Origin: Paenibacillus brasilensis
GTDB taxonomy: Bacteria > Bacillota > Bacilli > Paenibacillales > Paenibacillaceae
Assembly: GCF_009363115.1 (NCBI RefSeq)
Contig: NZ_CP045298.1
Span: 1,642,001-1,706,000, forward strand
Reading direction: 5' to 3'
Length of the DNA stretch: 64,000 bases
A model generated the notes under the pieces. That model made no database searches. It had not been told where the DNA came from and saw nothing but the letters and a program-made list of their open reading frames with translations. How positions within the stretch are numbered: position 1 is the first letter of the stretch; each line of letters opens with the position of its first letter. Position numbers and translations under genes: made by a program. Positions 9,354 through 17,348 of the stretch are shown here, piece after piece.

Positions 9354-9416
9354 AAAAAAATCCCCACAGCCTTCCTCACCGCACAATACAGTGAAGAGAA
9401 GGCTGCAGGGATTTTT
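9354..9416. terminator. Long bidirectional terminator hairpin
   Basis: Nested stems AAAAATCCC/GGGATTTTT, CAGCCTTC/GAAGGCTG and TCAC/GTGA stack into one long hairpin between the convergent esterase and GT-C genes. T-runs lie on both strands. Confidence 0.85.
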
Positions 9417-9465
9417 CATGATTTCATATGCAAATAAGCTGCTTCTCCCTTGGTCACGAATCACG

Positions 9466-11100
9466 TCAAGGGGCTGCCGTTGTCTCCGACGATGGAGATA
9501 CTTTAGCTTGTGACTTGGGTAGCACCTTGTATAATCGCCACTCACCGTTAAACTCACGCTCAAGCTGGACCCACGGTGCACCTTTTTCATATAAATTTGG
9601 ATACACCATGTTGATTTTACTCAGTGGCATGCCCGACATGATTTTAGGTACAAGGATGTAATCTACGTGGCTATCCTGCGGATAGCTTAATGCTTTATTG
9701 AATGAGTAATCACTTGTGATCAGGAAGCGTTTGGGATACTGACTATACACGATCATAGTGTAGGCTGAGGCCGAATCGGTCATAATCGTCGACTTCGGCA
9801 GATGCTCATCCAGCCAGACGGCAATTTTCCGATCTGATACCTGTCTTACATAGTTCACATTCCCCGTTCGGGTGAGGAAGCTGTTCTCATCCGGCGCAAT
9901 ATCCGGACGAGTCAACGCATAAGAGAGTAATCCTGCGGTAAGCAGCAGACTGACGGATACCAGACCAAAGGCCGCTCTCCGCCAACGTCCCTGAAGCTGG
10001 CTCAGCTCATACGGTAGCCAGGCGACCGTAATCGGGAACACATACATAAAATAACGGAACCACCCATACGAGGATTGCTTCATCATGAGTAAAAATTGCA
10101 AACCCGGCACGGACAGGAACAGCAGTAAAATAATCAGGGTTCCCCACCGGAACAAGCGTCCGCTTATTAAGCGAATGAACAGGATAGCAAATAGCGGCAC
10201 AGAATACCAAATCGTTTTGGAAGCAATAAACTTCAAGGCTACCAGCGGATTGGAGAATATCTCCACAAATTTATCATCATTTAGCAATTCTGCTGATTGT
10301 GCCGTGTTCGAATACTCCGAATTGAGGAAATAAAAAGCATTTCCCATAATGAGATAATTAAAGAAAATCCACAGCAGTCCTGAAAAGATCACGGGGAGCA
10401 GGAGAAGGAGCCAGGTCGCCTCGACCTTGTGCAGCTTTTCCCGCAAAGGCAGTTCACGTCTGCCCATATGCCGACGTAAAAACAGCACTGCTACGACCAC
10501 GCCACACGCCATTGCCACGCCCAGAGGCACCGCCTCATAGCGAGTCCAAAACGCCATAGCTAGCGCTAATCCAGAAACAATCAGACTGGCCGTCATACGA
10601 TCCTTGAGCCACAGCGCAAATTCAATCACCGTCATCATAATAAAATATATGTATAGCGAATCACTCAGCCCATTGGCACCGAACAGTAAAATAAATGGAT
10701 TTAGCGCATACAACAGAGCCAGCAGCAAGCTCATCCCTGAGCTAAGCCCGGTTCTGACACCAGCCCGGTACAGCAGCATTGCAGTTAAAGCGGCAAAGGT
10801 AGCACTAAGGATAACAGCGGCCAATCCATAGGAAGCTAATGCCGGAAAAACCGGATACAGCACTAGAATCACCATTTCCAGAAGACTGGGCAGCGGATTC
10901 CAAATAAACCCGATTGCACCCAGATGCGGGTCACGGCTATACAGTACATAAAATGCGTTGGCAACGCGACTGAGCGCGTCCGTATGCATATATCCCAAAA
11001 CATAGCTGAAATAGATGCCTGCGGACAGCTCTAACGCAAGTATAAATACAAACAGACCTATAGCCATCCATCTGCTTGCAGACCATGTGCGAAAGGACAT
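9466..11100 (-). CDS. GT-C type multi-pass membrane glycosyltransferase, copy 2 of a tandem pair
   Basis: 544 residues with about ten or more hydrophobic spans and a soluble C-terminal part (about 430-540). The first extracellular loop carries the shared block HTDALSRVANAFYVL followed by YSRDPHLGAIGF, typical of the acidic catalytic loop of GT-C (ArnT/PMT/GT39-like) enzymes that use polyprenyl-phosphate sugars. Very similar along its full length to the next gene (11202-12803), so the two are recent tandem duplicates. It is the last gene of the glycosyltransferase operon. With GtrA and a GtrB-like GT2 upstream, a likely role is transfer of a lipid-linked sugar to a surface polymer outside the membrane. 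Sugar and acceptor are unknown. Confidence 0.75.
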   Translation of the reverse strand: MSFRTWSASRWMAIGLFVFILALELSAGIYFSYVLGYMHTDALSRVANAFYVLYSRDPHLGAIGFIWNPLPSLLEMVILVLYPVFPALASYGLAAVILSATFAALTAMLLYRAGVRTGLSSGMSLLLALLYALNPFILLFGANGLSDSLYIYFIMMTVIEFALWLKDRMTASLIVSGLALAMAFWTRYEAVPLGVAMACGVVVAVLFLRRHMGRRELPLREKLHKVEATWLLLLLPVIFSGLLWIFFNYLIMGNAFYFLNSEYSNTAQSAELLNDDKFVEIFSNPLVALKFIASKTIWYSVPLFAILFIRLISGRLFRWGTLIILLLFLSVPGLQFLLMMKQSSYGWFRYFMYVFPITVAWLPYELSQLQGRWRRAAFGLVSVSLLLTAGLLSYALTRPDIAPDENSFLTRTGNVNYVRQVSDRKIAVWLDEHLPKSTIMTDSASAYTMIVYSQYPKRFLITSDYSFNKALSYPQDSHVDYILVPKIMSGMPLSKINMVYPNLYEKGAPWVQLEREFNGEWRLYKVLPKSQAKVSPSSETTAAP

Positions 11101-11134
11101 TCCTCTCGTTCCCCCTCAAACTTGTTGCGGTATT

Positions 11135-11168
11135 GCAGCTGCAGTATCCCCTTCCAGCCTGCAGCTGC
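11135..11168. repeat. Inverted repeat between the two GT-C paralogues
   Basis: GCAGCTGCAG at 11135-11144 and its exact complement CTGCAGCTGC at 11159-11168, loop 14 nt, in the 101-bp gap between the paralogous genes. No T-run, so it is more likely an mRNA-stability or processing hairpin than a terminator. Confidence 0.6.
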
Positions 11169-11201
11169 ATGAATCCATCCGCTACATACACCACATATCA
11201 A

Positions 11202-12803
11202 TTATTGTGGTTTTTTATGTTCTATTTTGTATAATCGCCACTGTCCGTCAAAATCACGTACCAGCGAGGCCCACGGTGCACCATTTTCAAATAAATCTGG
11301 ATAATTTCGATTTACCTGATCCAGTGGAACTCCTTCCACTACACGCGTTACGAGCACATAATCCACCTTGGAAGCAGGCAAATCCGCTAAGGATTTCCCA
11401 AAATCATAATCGCTCGTAATCATAAATTTCTTCGGAATTTGGCTGCTCAGAATGATCGGGTAAGCAGCATAAGAATCTGTCAGAATGAGAGATGAGCCAT
11501 AATGTTCATCCAGCCAAAGTGCGATTTTCCGCTCAATAATTTGTCGTTCATAGCTTTCATTACCACTATTCGTCAGATAGCTGTGTTCATCAGCAGCAAT
11601 CGAAGGATTCGTCAGTGCGTAGGATAACAAGCCTGCTGTAACCAGCAGCCCGGCTGTTACCAATGAGATTCCGAGTCCCCGCATTTTTCCTTTTAGCAAG
11701 CTTAGCTCATACGGCAGCCAGGCCACCGTAATCGGGAATACATACATAAAGTACCGGAACCACCCGAAGGAAGACTGCTTGAGCATCAGCAAAAGCTGCA
11801 GACCGGGTACCGATAAGAAGATCGCGAGCAGCGTTAGCGTGCTCCAATTCAACAGCCGCTTGTCCAATAGTCGAATGAGCAAAATGGCAATCAGCGGAGC
11901 AGCATACCACAAGGTTCGTTGCCCGATAAATTTCAGCAGTAGCAGAGGATGTGCAAACATCGTCACAAAGCGCTGATCTTCCAGCAAAGTGGTTGATTGT
12001 GTGGCATTGGAATATTGCGAGCGCAAGAAGTAGAGCGGATCACCCATGATAATCCAGTTAAAAAAGAGCCAAAGCAGGCCGGAAAAGACAAGCGGCAGCA
12101 GCAACAGCAGCCAAGTCGCTTCCACCTTGTACAGGCGCTCTTTTAAGGATAAATCCGTTCTATTCATATCTCTGCCTGTACGCCAACGATGTAGAGAAAG
12201 AACAGTCAACAGTACACCCAAAGCCATGGCAACGCCGAGCGGGACCGCTTCATAGCGTACCCAAAAGGCCAAGGCGAGCGCAAAACCTGAAACGATCAAA
12301 TTCGCCGCCTTGCGATCCTTCAGCCACATACAGAATCGACTCACCGTCAACAGAATAAAAAAGATATATGGCGAATCGCTCAAGCCGTTAAAGCCAAATA
12401 GAAACATAAACGGATTCAGTGAATACAACAGCGCAAGCAGCAGGCTAATTCCACCATGCAGCCCCAGTTGCTTCCCCGTTCCGTACAATAATGCTGCACT
12501 TGCGCCTGCGAACAGGCTGCTCACAATGACAGCCGCCAATCCGTGGGAAGCAAGTACAGGAAATAACGGATAAAACAGCAGCACCACCAGTTCCATCAAA
12601 CTGGGTAGCGGATTCCATACAAAACCGATAGCTCCCAAATGCGGGTCACGGCTGTATAGCACATAAAATGCATTAGCCACTCGACTGAGGGCATCTGTGT
12701 GCATATAACCCAGATACGAGGCAAAATAAATGCCTACGGCCAGTTCAAGAGCAGTAATACAAGCAAATAATAACAACGTTTTTCCGTGTTTTTTTAAAAT
12801 CAT
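11202..12803 (-). CDS. GT-C type multi-pass membrane glycosyltransferase, copy 1 of a tandem pair
   Basis: 533 residues with the same layout as its neighbour at 9466-11100: N-terminal span, loop with HTDALSRVANAFYVL and HLGAIGFVWNPLPSL, many further spans, and a soluble C-terminal domain ending in WASLVRDFDGQWRLYKI. The start ATG overlaps the GtrA stop as ATGA, so translation is coupled to gtrA. Family knowledge: enzymes of this fold take sugar from undecaprenyl- or dolichyl-phosphate carriers on the outer face. Coupling to GtrA (proposed flippase for such carriers) supports that. The specific product is not readable. Confidence 0.77.
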   Translation of the reverse strand: MILKKHGKTLLLFACITALELAVGIYFASYLGYMHTDALSRVANAFYVLYSRDPHLGAIGFVWNPLPSLMELVVLLFYPLFPVLASHGLAAVIVSSLFAGASAALLYGTGKQLGLHGGISLLLALLYSLNPFMFLFGFNGLSDSPYIFFILLTVSRFCMWLKDRKAANLIVSGFALALAFWVRYEAVPLGVAMALGVLLTVLSLHRWRTGRDMNRTDLSLKERLYKVEATWLLLLLPLVFSGLLWLFFNWIIMGDPLYFLRSQYSNATQSTTLLEDQRFVTMFAHPLLLLKFIGQRTLWYAAPLIAILLIRLLDKRLLNWSTLTLLAIFLSVPGLQLLLMLKQSSFGWFRYFMYVFPITVAWLPYELSLLKGKMRGLGISLVTAGLLVTAGLLSYALTNPSIAADEHSYLTNSGNESYERQIIERKIALWLDEHYGSSLILTDSYAAYPIILSSQIPKKFMITSDYDFGKSLADLPASKVDYVLVTRVVEGVPLDQVNRNYPDLFENGAPWASLVRDFDGQWRLYKIEHKKPQ

Positions 12804-13219
12804 GAAGCCTCTTTCTGACGCTTTTGCGGAACGGAGAAAATCCAGTAGCGGTTCCAGATGTAATTATGAATAGGCACGATGATGGTAGTCAGCACTTCAC
12901 CAATCAGATACGACCAACCGATCCAGTGAATGGTTACGTACATAAGAGCTGCATTCAAGAGCAGACCACAAGAGCAGACCAACAAATATTTAAGAAATTG
13001 TGTGCGGCTCCCCTCGCCGGTGGATTCGAACGTCCAGTTCCGATTCAGCACGTACGAAACGACTAGCGTCACCACAAATCCTATCGTAGTAGCTATTACG
13101 GCAGGCACCTTGAACAGCTCCACCAGCAGCACAAGCACACCGACGTGGATGCCTGTACCCAGTAGTCCCACAATGCTATATTTAATGATTGGATACTTTA
13201 GATATGAACGTCTGATCAT
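12800..13219 (-). CDS. GtrA-family small membrane protein, probable lipid-linked sugar flippase
   Basis: The start chosen is ATG at 13219 (MIRRSYLKYPIIKYSIVGLL), with GGGAG upstream; this gives 139 residues and four hydrophobic spans, the standard GtrA size. The longer frame from 13273 lies inside the preceding GT2 gene. With the chosen start it still overlaps the GT2 end by 38 bp. Family motif VVSYVLNRNWTFES is present, and the C terminus has IHNYIWNRYWIF. GtrA proteins are thought to move undecaprenyl-phosphate-linked sugars made by a GtrB-like GT2 to the outer face, where a GT-C enzyme uses them; all three kinds of gene are adjacent here. Confidence 0.88.
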   Translation of the reverse strand: MIRRSYLKYPIIKYSIVGLLGTGIHVGVLVLLVELFKVPAVIATTIGFVVTLVVSYVLNRNWTFESTGEGSRTQFLKYLLVCSCGLLLNAALMYVTIHWIGWSYLIGEVLTTIIVPIHNYIWNRYWIFSVPQKRQKEAS

Positions 13220-14186
13220 GATTAAACTCCCTATCCACCCACAATCGGTCAGCATTCGCCCGTTTGTCTGCAATTAGATAACGGGGTCTGGCTTTGACTT
13301 CGTGATATATGGCGGCAATATATTCTCCTACCACTCCAATGGACAGCATGAGGACACTGCCAATGATCAAGAGCAGTAATATGACAGTCGTAAAACCGGT
13401 CACAGCATCACCCATTAATTTGCGCATCAAGGTTTGAATCCCCAAGACGACTGAAATCAGCATAAAAATGATCCCCATCAGACTGACTACCCGCAGCGGC
13501 ACGGTTGAAAACGAAACGATCGCTTCGGCTGCCAGCCGAAACAGCCCGAACGGACTCCAGCGGCTTGGACCTTCCTCACGGGGAGCCACTCGGAACGAAA
13601 TCTGGGTTTTGCGGAAACCAAGCCAAGCCGTCATTCCACGGAAAAACGGCATCCGCTCCGGCATTGCCATCCAGGCATCCACTACCCGGCGATCCAGAAG
13701 CTTGTAATCAGAAGCATCCTTCAGGTTAAAGCCTGTCAAACGGTTCAAGGTCGCGTAGAACAATGAAGCACCGAGCTTTTTGCCCACCGACTCTTCTCCC
13801 CTAAATTCTTTCACACATTCGACCAGATCATAACCTTCATTCTGCCATAAACGCACCATTTCCCCGATCATCTCGGGAGGATGCTGCAAATCGCCGTCCA
13901 TAACGATGATCGCATCTCCAGAGGCATTTTCCAAGCCTGCGCACAGTGCCAGCTCCTTGCCAAAGTTCCGGCTCAGCCGCAGCGCGAGCAAAGAAGGCAT
14001 ACGACGGGACAATTCGGACAGTTTGAGCCACGTGTCGTCTTTGGAACCATCATCCACGATAATCAGTTCATAGCGTGAGGTAACAACAGACAATACTCCG
14101 TCAATTACCGTGAGTGAACGCTCCAAATGCGAGCTTTCATTATACATGGGAATGACGACAGATAGAAAAGGTGTTTTTGTGTCCAT
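13182..14186 (-). CDS. GtrB/DPM1-like GT2 glycosyltransferase, polyprenyl-phosphate sugar synthase
   Basis: 334 residues. The N-terminal GT2 domain has SVVIPMYNESSHLERSL, LIIVDDGSKDDTW and the DxD motif in VMDGDLQHPPEM, followed by two C-terminal membrane spans (about 235-260 and 270-295), the arrangement of GtrB, YkcC and DPM1-like enzymes. Reaction: transfer of a sugar from a nucleotide donor to undecaprenyl phosphate at the cytoplasmic face. Start ATG at 14186 is preceded by AAGGAG. It is followed by gtrA with overlap and preceded by the MshEN glycosyltransferase after a 24-bp gap. Confidence 0.9.
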   Translation of the reverse strand: MDTKTPFLSVVIPMYNESSHLERSLTVIDGVLSVVTSRYELIIVDDGSKDDTWLKLSELSRRMPSLLALRLSRNFGKELALCAGLENASGDAIIVMDGDLQHPPEMIGEMVRLWQNEGYDLVECVKEFRGEESVGKKLGASLFYATLNRLTGFNLKDASDYKLLDRRVVDAWMAMPERMPFFRGMTAWLGFRKTQISFRVAPREEGPSRWSPFGLFRLAAEAIVSFSTVPLRVVSLMGIIFMLISVVLGIQTLMRKLMGDAVTGFTTVILLLLIIGSVLMLSIGVVGEYIAAIYHEVKARPRYLIADKRANADRLWVDREFNHDQTFISKVSNH

Positions 14187-14210
14187 TTCTTGCTCCTTCT
14201 TTCTTCATAT

Positions 14211-16670
14211 TCAGGAGGACTGTGCCGGGGGATCATCCAAATCGTGCATATCGGTCAGACCATGCGTCGTCTTCTCCCAATAGAACGGCTTGGTAATGAG
14301 CTGCCAGGCTGCTTTGACCGCAGCTATACTCATAAGTACCCAATATAACGGAGAAAGTAGCCCATATTTGACCATCGCGTATGAAAATGTTCGTTCACCA
14401 CGCTCTTCCAGCTCCCCAATGACCCAATACATGCCGGCCACATTACTGAATACGAACAGAAAGTTACCGATATAAAATTCCGCGCTGGCCAGGTAATACA
14501 CATAACCCGGAAACAGCTTGGGAATAAAGGACAATTCCCAGCCAAACCATAAAATAAGCAAACCCCAGAAAATCGGGTTCAGCAAAGGCAGCATGGGAGT
14601 TGCCAGAATCATTACCTGAAAGCCAAAAAAGCCTTTCCAGCCCACTTCACGCACCAATTTAACCGGATTGCGCATATGAACCAGCCATGTCTGCATATAC
14701 CCCTTGATCCAGCGTGACCGCTGACGAATCCAGTTGCCGACACGGCTGTTGGCCTCCTCCCATGTGCGAGAGTCGACAATGGCGGTTTTATAGCCGCCTT
14801 TATACAGACGTATGCCCAGATCGGCATCCTCGGTTACATTGTAGGGGTCCCATGCATTGATATCTTTTAAGACAGATACCCGAAAATGATTGGACGTGCC
14901 GCCGAGCGGAATGGGAGTATCCAGCTGCATAATACCCGGCAGCAGCAATTCAAACCACATGCTGTATTCTTGAGTAAACCAGCGAGTGAGCAAATTTTGT
15001 GTGCTGTTAAAATAATTGAGCTTTGCCTGAATACATGCATAATTCTCAGGTAGTGAATTGAACGCCGCAATGACCTTTTTAAGCTGGTCAGCGTCAGGAC
15101 GATCCTCGGCATCGTAAATGACGACAAATTCGCCACGGGCCCGAATAAGCCCGTAATTACATGCCTTTGGCTTGGTTTTCGGCAGGCCGTCAGGGACGAC
15201 CAGTGTCGTATAATAGGCTGGCAGCTTCATTTCGCGAAGCAGCTCAATCGTCTCAATGTCGTCCTCTTCAATTAGCAACCGCACATCCAGCTTGGATTTG
15301 GGATAATCCAGCTGCTCCAAATTCCGCAGCAGCATCGGAAGCACGCCTGCCTCCTTGTACATCGGTACAAGGATCGTATAGATCGGCAGCTTTTTTTCAT
15401 CCATGGCGTCAACCTCTTCCTTCGTGAAGCGAAGCTGCGCTCCACGCCGGGAACCGAGATAGATAATGACGAATTTGAACAGGGTCATAGCAAAATAAAA
15501 CAACTGAATCATCATATTGATAATCAGCACCGTTTTCCAGCTGTTCCAGAAGAGGCCGAGCAGTGTGATTACGCCCATCGCCGAAAACACCAACAGCTGC
15601 CCCTTCGTAAAGGTCGTGCGCGCCGAATTGTGCGGCTCTTTTTCGAGCAGCCCGGTCGTGCTCTCCTGCATCATTTCCTCACCGTAAATTTTACCCCAGA
15701 GCTGTTCCATTTCTTCCTTGGTCGCCAGCACTTGCTCTACCGGCATACCGAGGATTTCTTCCAGCTTCAGGCGTCGCTCTTCTGGCAGCGGGTCACTGAC
15801 CGCCACAATATAGCGGTTCATATATTGATGAATGACGACCACACCATAAGCCATGGCTACCTGCTCTGGTAATTTATAGGCTGCATCCAGTGCCAGCTCC
15901 TCACCGATACGTCCGATCCGGTTCTGTGTTGCAATCGCGCGGTACAAATCCGCGGGTTCCAGCATTTGCAATGACAGCAAAATATCGCCGAGCAGCCCGC
16001 CGCTCTTCGCCTGGAACTCCAGTGCGCGCTCTAGCTGCTCAGGTAAAATATAGCCGGAACGAACCAGCATATCGCCTAATCGTTCCTTGGACTCGTCCCC
16101 ATCAACCTGCTGATGGAGCTGCTCGGCTGTAATGAAGCCCATCTCCACGAGAATATCACCCAGCCTGCCACCATAACGCTTTTGGTTTCGGATGGCGTCT
16201 GCCAGTTGATCCCGGGTGATCAACCCGTTCTCCACCAGTTGATCACCCAGACGGGCTTTGCCGTTTCGTCCGCTCTGTGCCTCTGCCGCAATCTCCCCGC
16301 CTTCCGCACCAGCCCCACTGGAAGCCAGCCCCATAGCGACGCCCGCTGCTTGCTCCTGCTGCCCGGAAGCATACTGGACCTGCGCCTCCTGGACCTGTCC
16401 AGCCTGCATGCCTTCATCCAGCAATTGCTCCACTGCTGCTGCGGAATCATTAGCGTCCTTTATAGCCTGGATGCGAAGCTCTGTATCCTGAAGCCGCCGT
16501 TCCAGCTCTTCGATATGAAAATCAAGCTTGTACAGCACCGGAGCCTGCTCCGAGCGCTGGGCTTCCAGCTCCTGCTTCAGCTGAGCGATCTGCTGACGCT
16601 CTTCTTTTATTCTTCTGTTGGTTTGGCGAATCGAAACTCCGCCAACCTGCCACCTCAGCTTGTCACCCAT
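14211..16670 (-). CDS. Processive GT2 glycosyltransferase with N-terminal coiled coil and two tandem MshEN domains
   Basis: The start chosen is ATG at 16670 (MGDKLRWQVGGVSI), overlapping the upstream small gene by 8 bp; this gives 819 residues. Order: coiled coil (about 15-80), Ala/Gly/Gln-rich linker, two MshEN domains (about 140-191 and 197-249), two membrane spans (about 350-400), a cellulose-synthase-like GT2 domain with DAEDRPD, TEDADLG and QRSRW (the QxxRW motif of processive synthases), then about four spans. Each MshEN shows the RLGxxL...G...L...Q half-motifs separated by five residues (KRYGG; AKSGG), the spacing known for c-di-GMP binding in MshE. Role: synthesis and perhaps export of a polysaccharide, with predicted c-di-GMP control. 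The second half-motif of domain 1 lacks the final Gln, so its binding may be weaker. Confidence 0.88.
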   Translation of the reverse strand: MGDKLRWQVGGVSIRQTNRRIKEERQQIAQLKQELEAQRSEQAPVLYKLDFHIEELERRLQDTELRIQAIKDANDSAAAVEQLLDEGMQAGQVQEAQVQYASGQQEQAAGVAMGLASSGAGAEGGEIAAEAQSGRNGKARLGDQLVENGLITRDQLADAIRNQKRYGGRLGDILVEMGFITAEQLHQQVDGDESKERLGDMLVRSGYILPEQLERALEFQAKSGGLLGDILLSLQMLEPADLYRAIATQNRIGRIGEELALDAAYKLPEQVAMAYGVVVIHQYMNRYIVAVSDPLPEERRLKLEEILGMPVEQVLATKEEMEQLWGKIYGEEMMQESTTGLLEKEPHNSARTTFTKGQLLVFSAMGVITLLGLFWNSWKTVLIINMMIQLFYFAMTLFKFVIIYLGSRRGAQLRFTKEEVDAMDEKKLPIYTILVPMYKEAGVLPMLLRNLEQLDYPKSKLDVRLLIEEDDIETIELLREMKLPAYYTTLVVPDGLPKTKPKACNYGLIRARGEFVVIYDAEDRPDADQLKKVIAAFNSLPENYACIQAKLNYFNSTQNLLTRWFTQEYSMWFELLLPGIMQLDTPIPLGGTSNHFRVSVLKDINAWDPYNVTEDADLGIRLYKGGYKTAIVDSRTWEEANSRVGNWIRQRSRWIKGYMQTWLVHMRNPVKLVREVGWKGFFGFQVMILATPMLPLLNPIFWGLLILWFGWELSFIPKLFPGYVYYLASAEFYIGNFLFVFSNVAGMYWVIGELEERGERTFSYAMVKYGLLSPLYWVLMSIAAVKAAWQLITKPFYWEKTTHGLTDMHDLDDPPAQSS

Positions 16671-16914
16671 GGATTCCCGCCCTTTCAATCCAGCGCCGCT
16701 CTTCGGCGAGCGCGTCCGCAAGCAGCTGCTTCAGCTCCGCATCCCGTTGCTTTTTCCGTTCGAGCGCCGCGTGAAAAAGCTCCCGCTCCTCACGCAGCAA
16801 CTTCTCCGCTTGCATCCGCTCCTCATTCAATGAAGACACCAGTTGTTCGGCGTCGGAAGCGCGATAACCGATCCATACGCTCTTTAACTGCCGCTTCGTT
16901 CTTTTACTTCTCAT
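16663..16914 (-). CDS. Small Arg/Glu-rich coiled-coil protein, first full gene of the glycosyltransferase operon
   Basis: Not recognised as a named family. The start chosen is ATG at 16914 (MRSKRTKRQLKSVWIGYRAS), with AGGAGG 5 nt upstream; 83 residues. A basic N terminus is followed by GYRASDAEQLVSSLNEE and a continuous charged helix (about 28-75) predicted to form a coiled coil. Its 3-prime end overlaps the start of the MshEN glycosyltransferase, whose own N terminus is also a coiled coil, so the two may bind each other. The short GYRxxD/AEQLV phrase loosely recalls DivIVA-type N termini, but this is weak. A localisation or regulatory subunit of the glycosyltransferase is the reasonable guess. 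Confidence 0.6.
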   Translation of the reverse strand: MRSKRTKRQLKSVWIGYRASDAEQLVSSLNEERMQAEKLLREERELFHAALERKKQRDAELKQLLADALAEERRWIERAGIHG

Positions 16915-16988
16915 AGACCCTCCTGTACCATCCTGTCTCTGTCCCTTGAGCATGTCACTACTTCGATGGTTAATCCGTCCTTACGCAA
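16911..16988 (-). CDS. Possible 25-residue leader peptide, translationally coupled to the coiled-coil gene
   Basis: TTG at 16988 is preceded by GGAGAGG at 7 nt and opens a 25-codon frame (starts MRKDGLTIEVVTCSRD) ending in TGA that overlaps the next ATG as ATGA. The strong ribosome site and exact overlap are the only support. The next gene's own ribosome site (AGGAGG) lies within this frame. Confidence 0.35.
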   Translation of the reverse strand: MRKDGLTIEVVTCSRDRDRMVQEGL

Positions 16989-17348
16989 ATCAGAACCTCT
17001 CCTATTTCTTATATAAACCAATCATTTATACATTAATGCAAATTTTCCGGTCCAGAAAAGCACTTTCTTCCACCTGAGCTCACTATGTAAAAATGGGTCC
17101 GTTCTGGCTAATTAGGTCTACCATTAAAAACTTAGTGCTATTCTACCATAATCATGGCAGAAGTAGGTATACAATAATGTAAATTATAGAATCATTCATA
17201 CTGATGTATAACTAGGTATTTAGAACTACCAAGTATGTGTCTTATACAGCAAAAAAGGCACCGCAAACGGTGCCCTCTATTGAACAAAACTTGAGATTCC
17301 ATATATGATCTTGTAACCAAGCAGAAGCATAATGCATTTTTTGCTGGT
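16989..17348. other. Intergenic region upstream of the glycosyltransferase operon
   Basis: 360 bp, AT-rich, between the argH stop and the leader frame. It holds the argH terminator (17251-17275) and must hold the promoter of the glycosyltransferase operon. TATATAAG near 17010-17025 on the minus strand is a possible -10 region, with no good -35 at 17 bp. No known riboswitch fold (in particular no GEMM c-di-GMP core) was recognised by eye. Confidence 0.4.
17251..17275 (-). terminator. Intrinsic terminator of the arginine operon
   Basis: On the minus strand GGCACCG / CGGTGCC (7 bp, loop TTTG) is followed by TTTTTT, 74 bp past the argH stop. Confidence 0.9.

Noticed and set aside
16915..17250. 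c-di-GMP riboswitch ahead of the MshEN glycosyltransferase operon
   Set aside because: I looked for the GEMM core and tetraloop-receptor pattern and did not find it; control by c-di-GMP is suggested only at the protein level.
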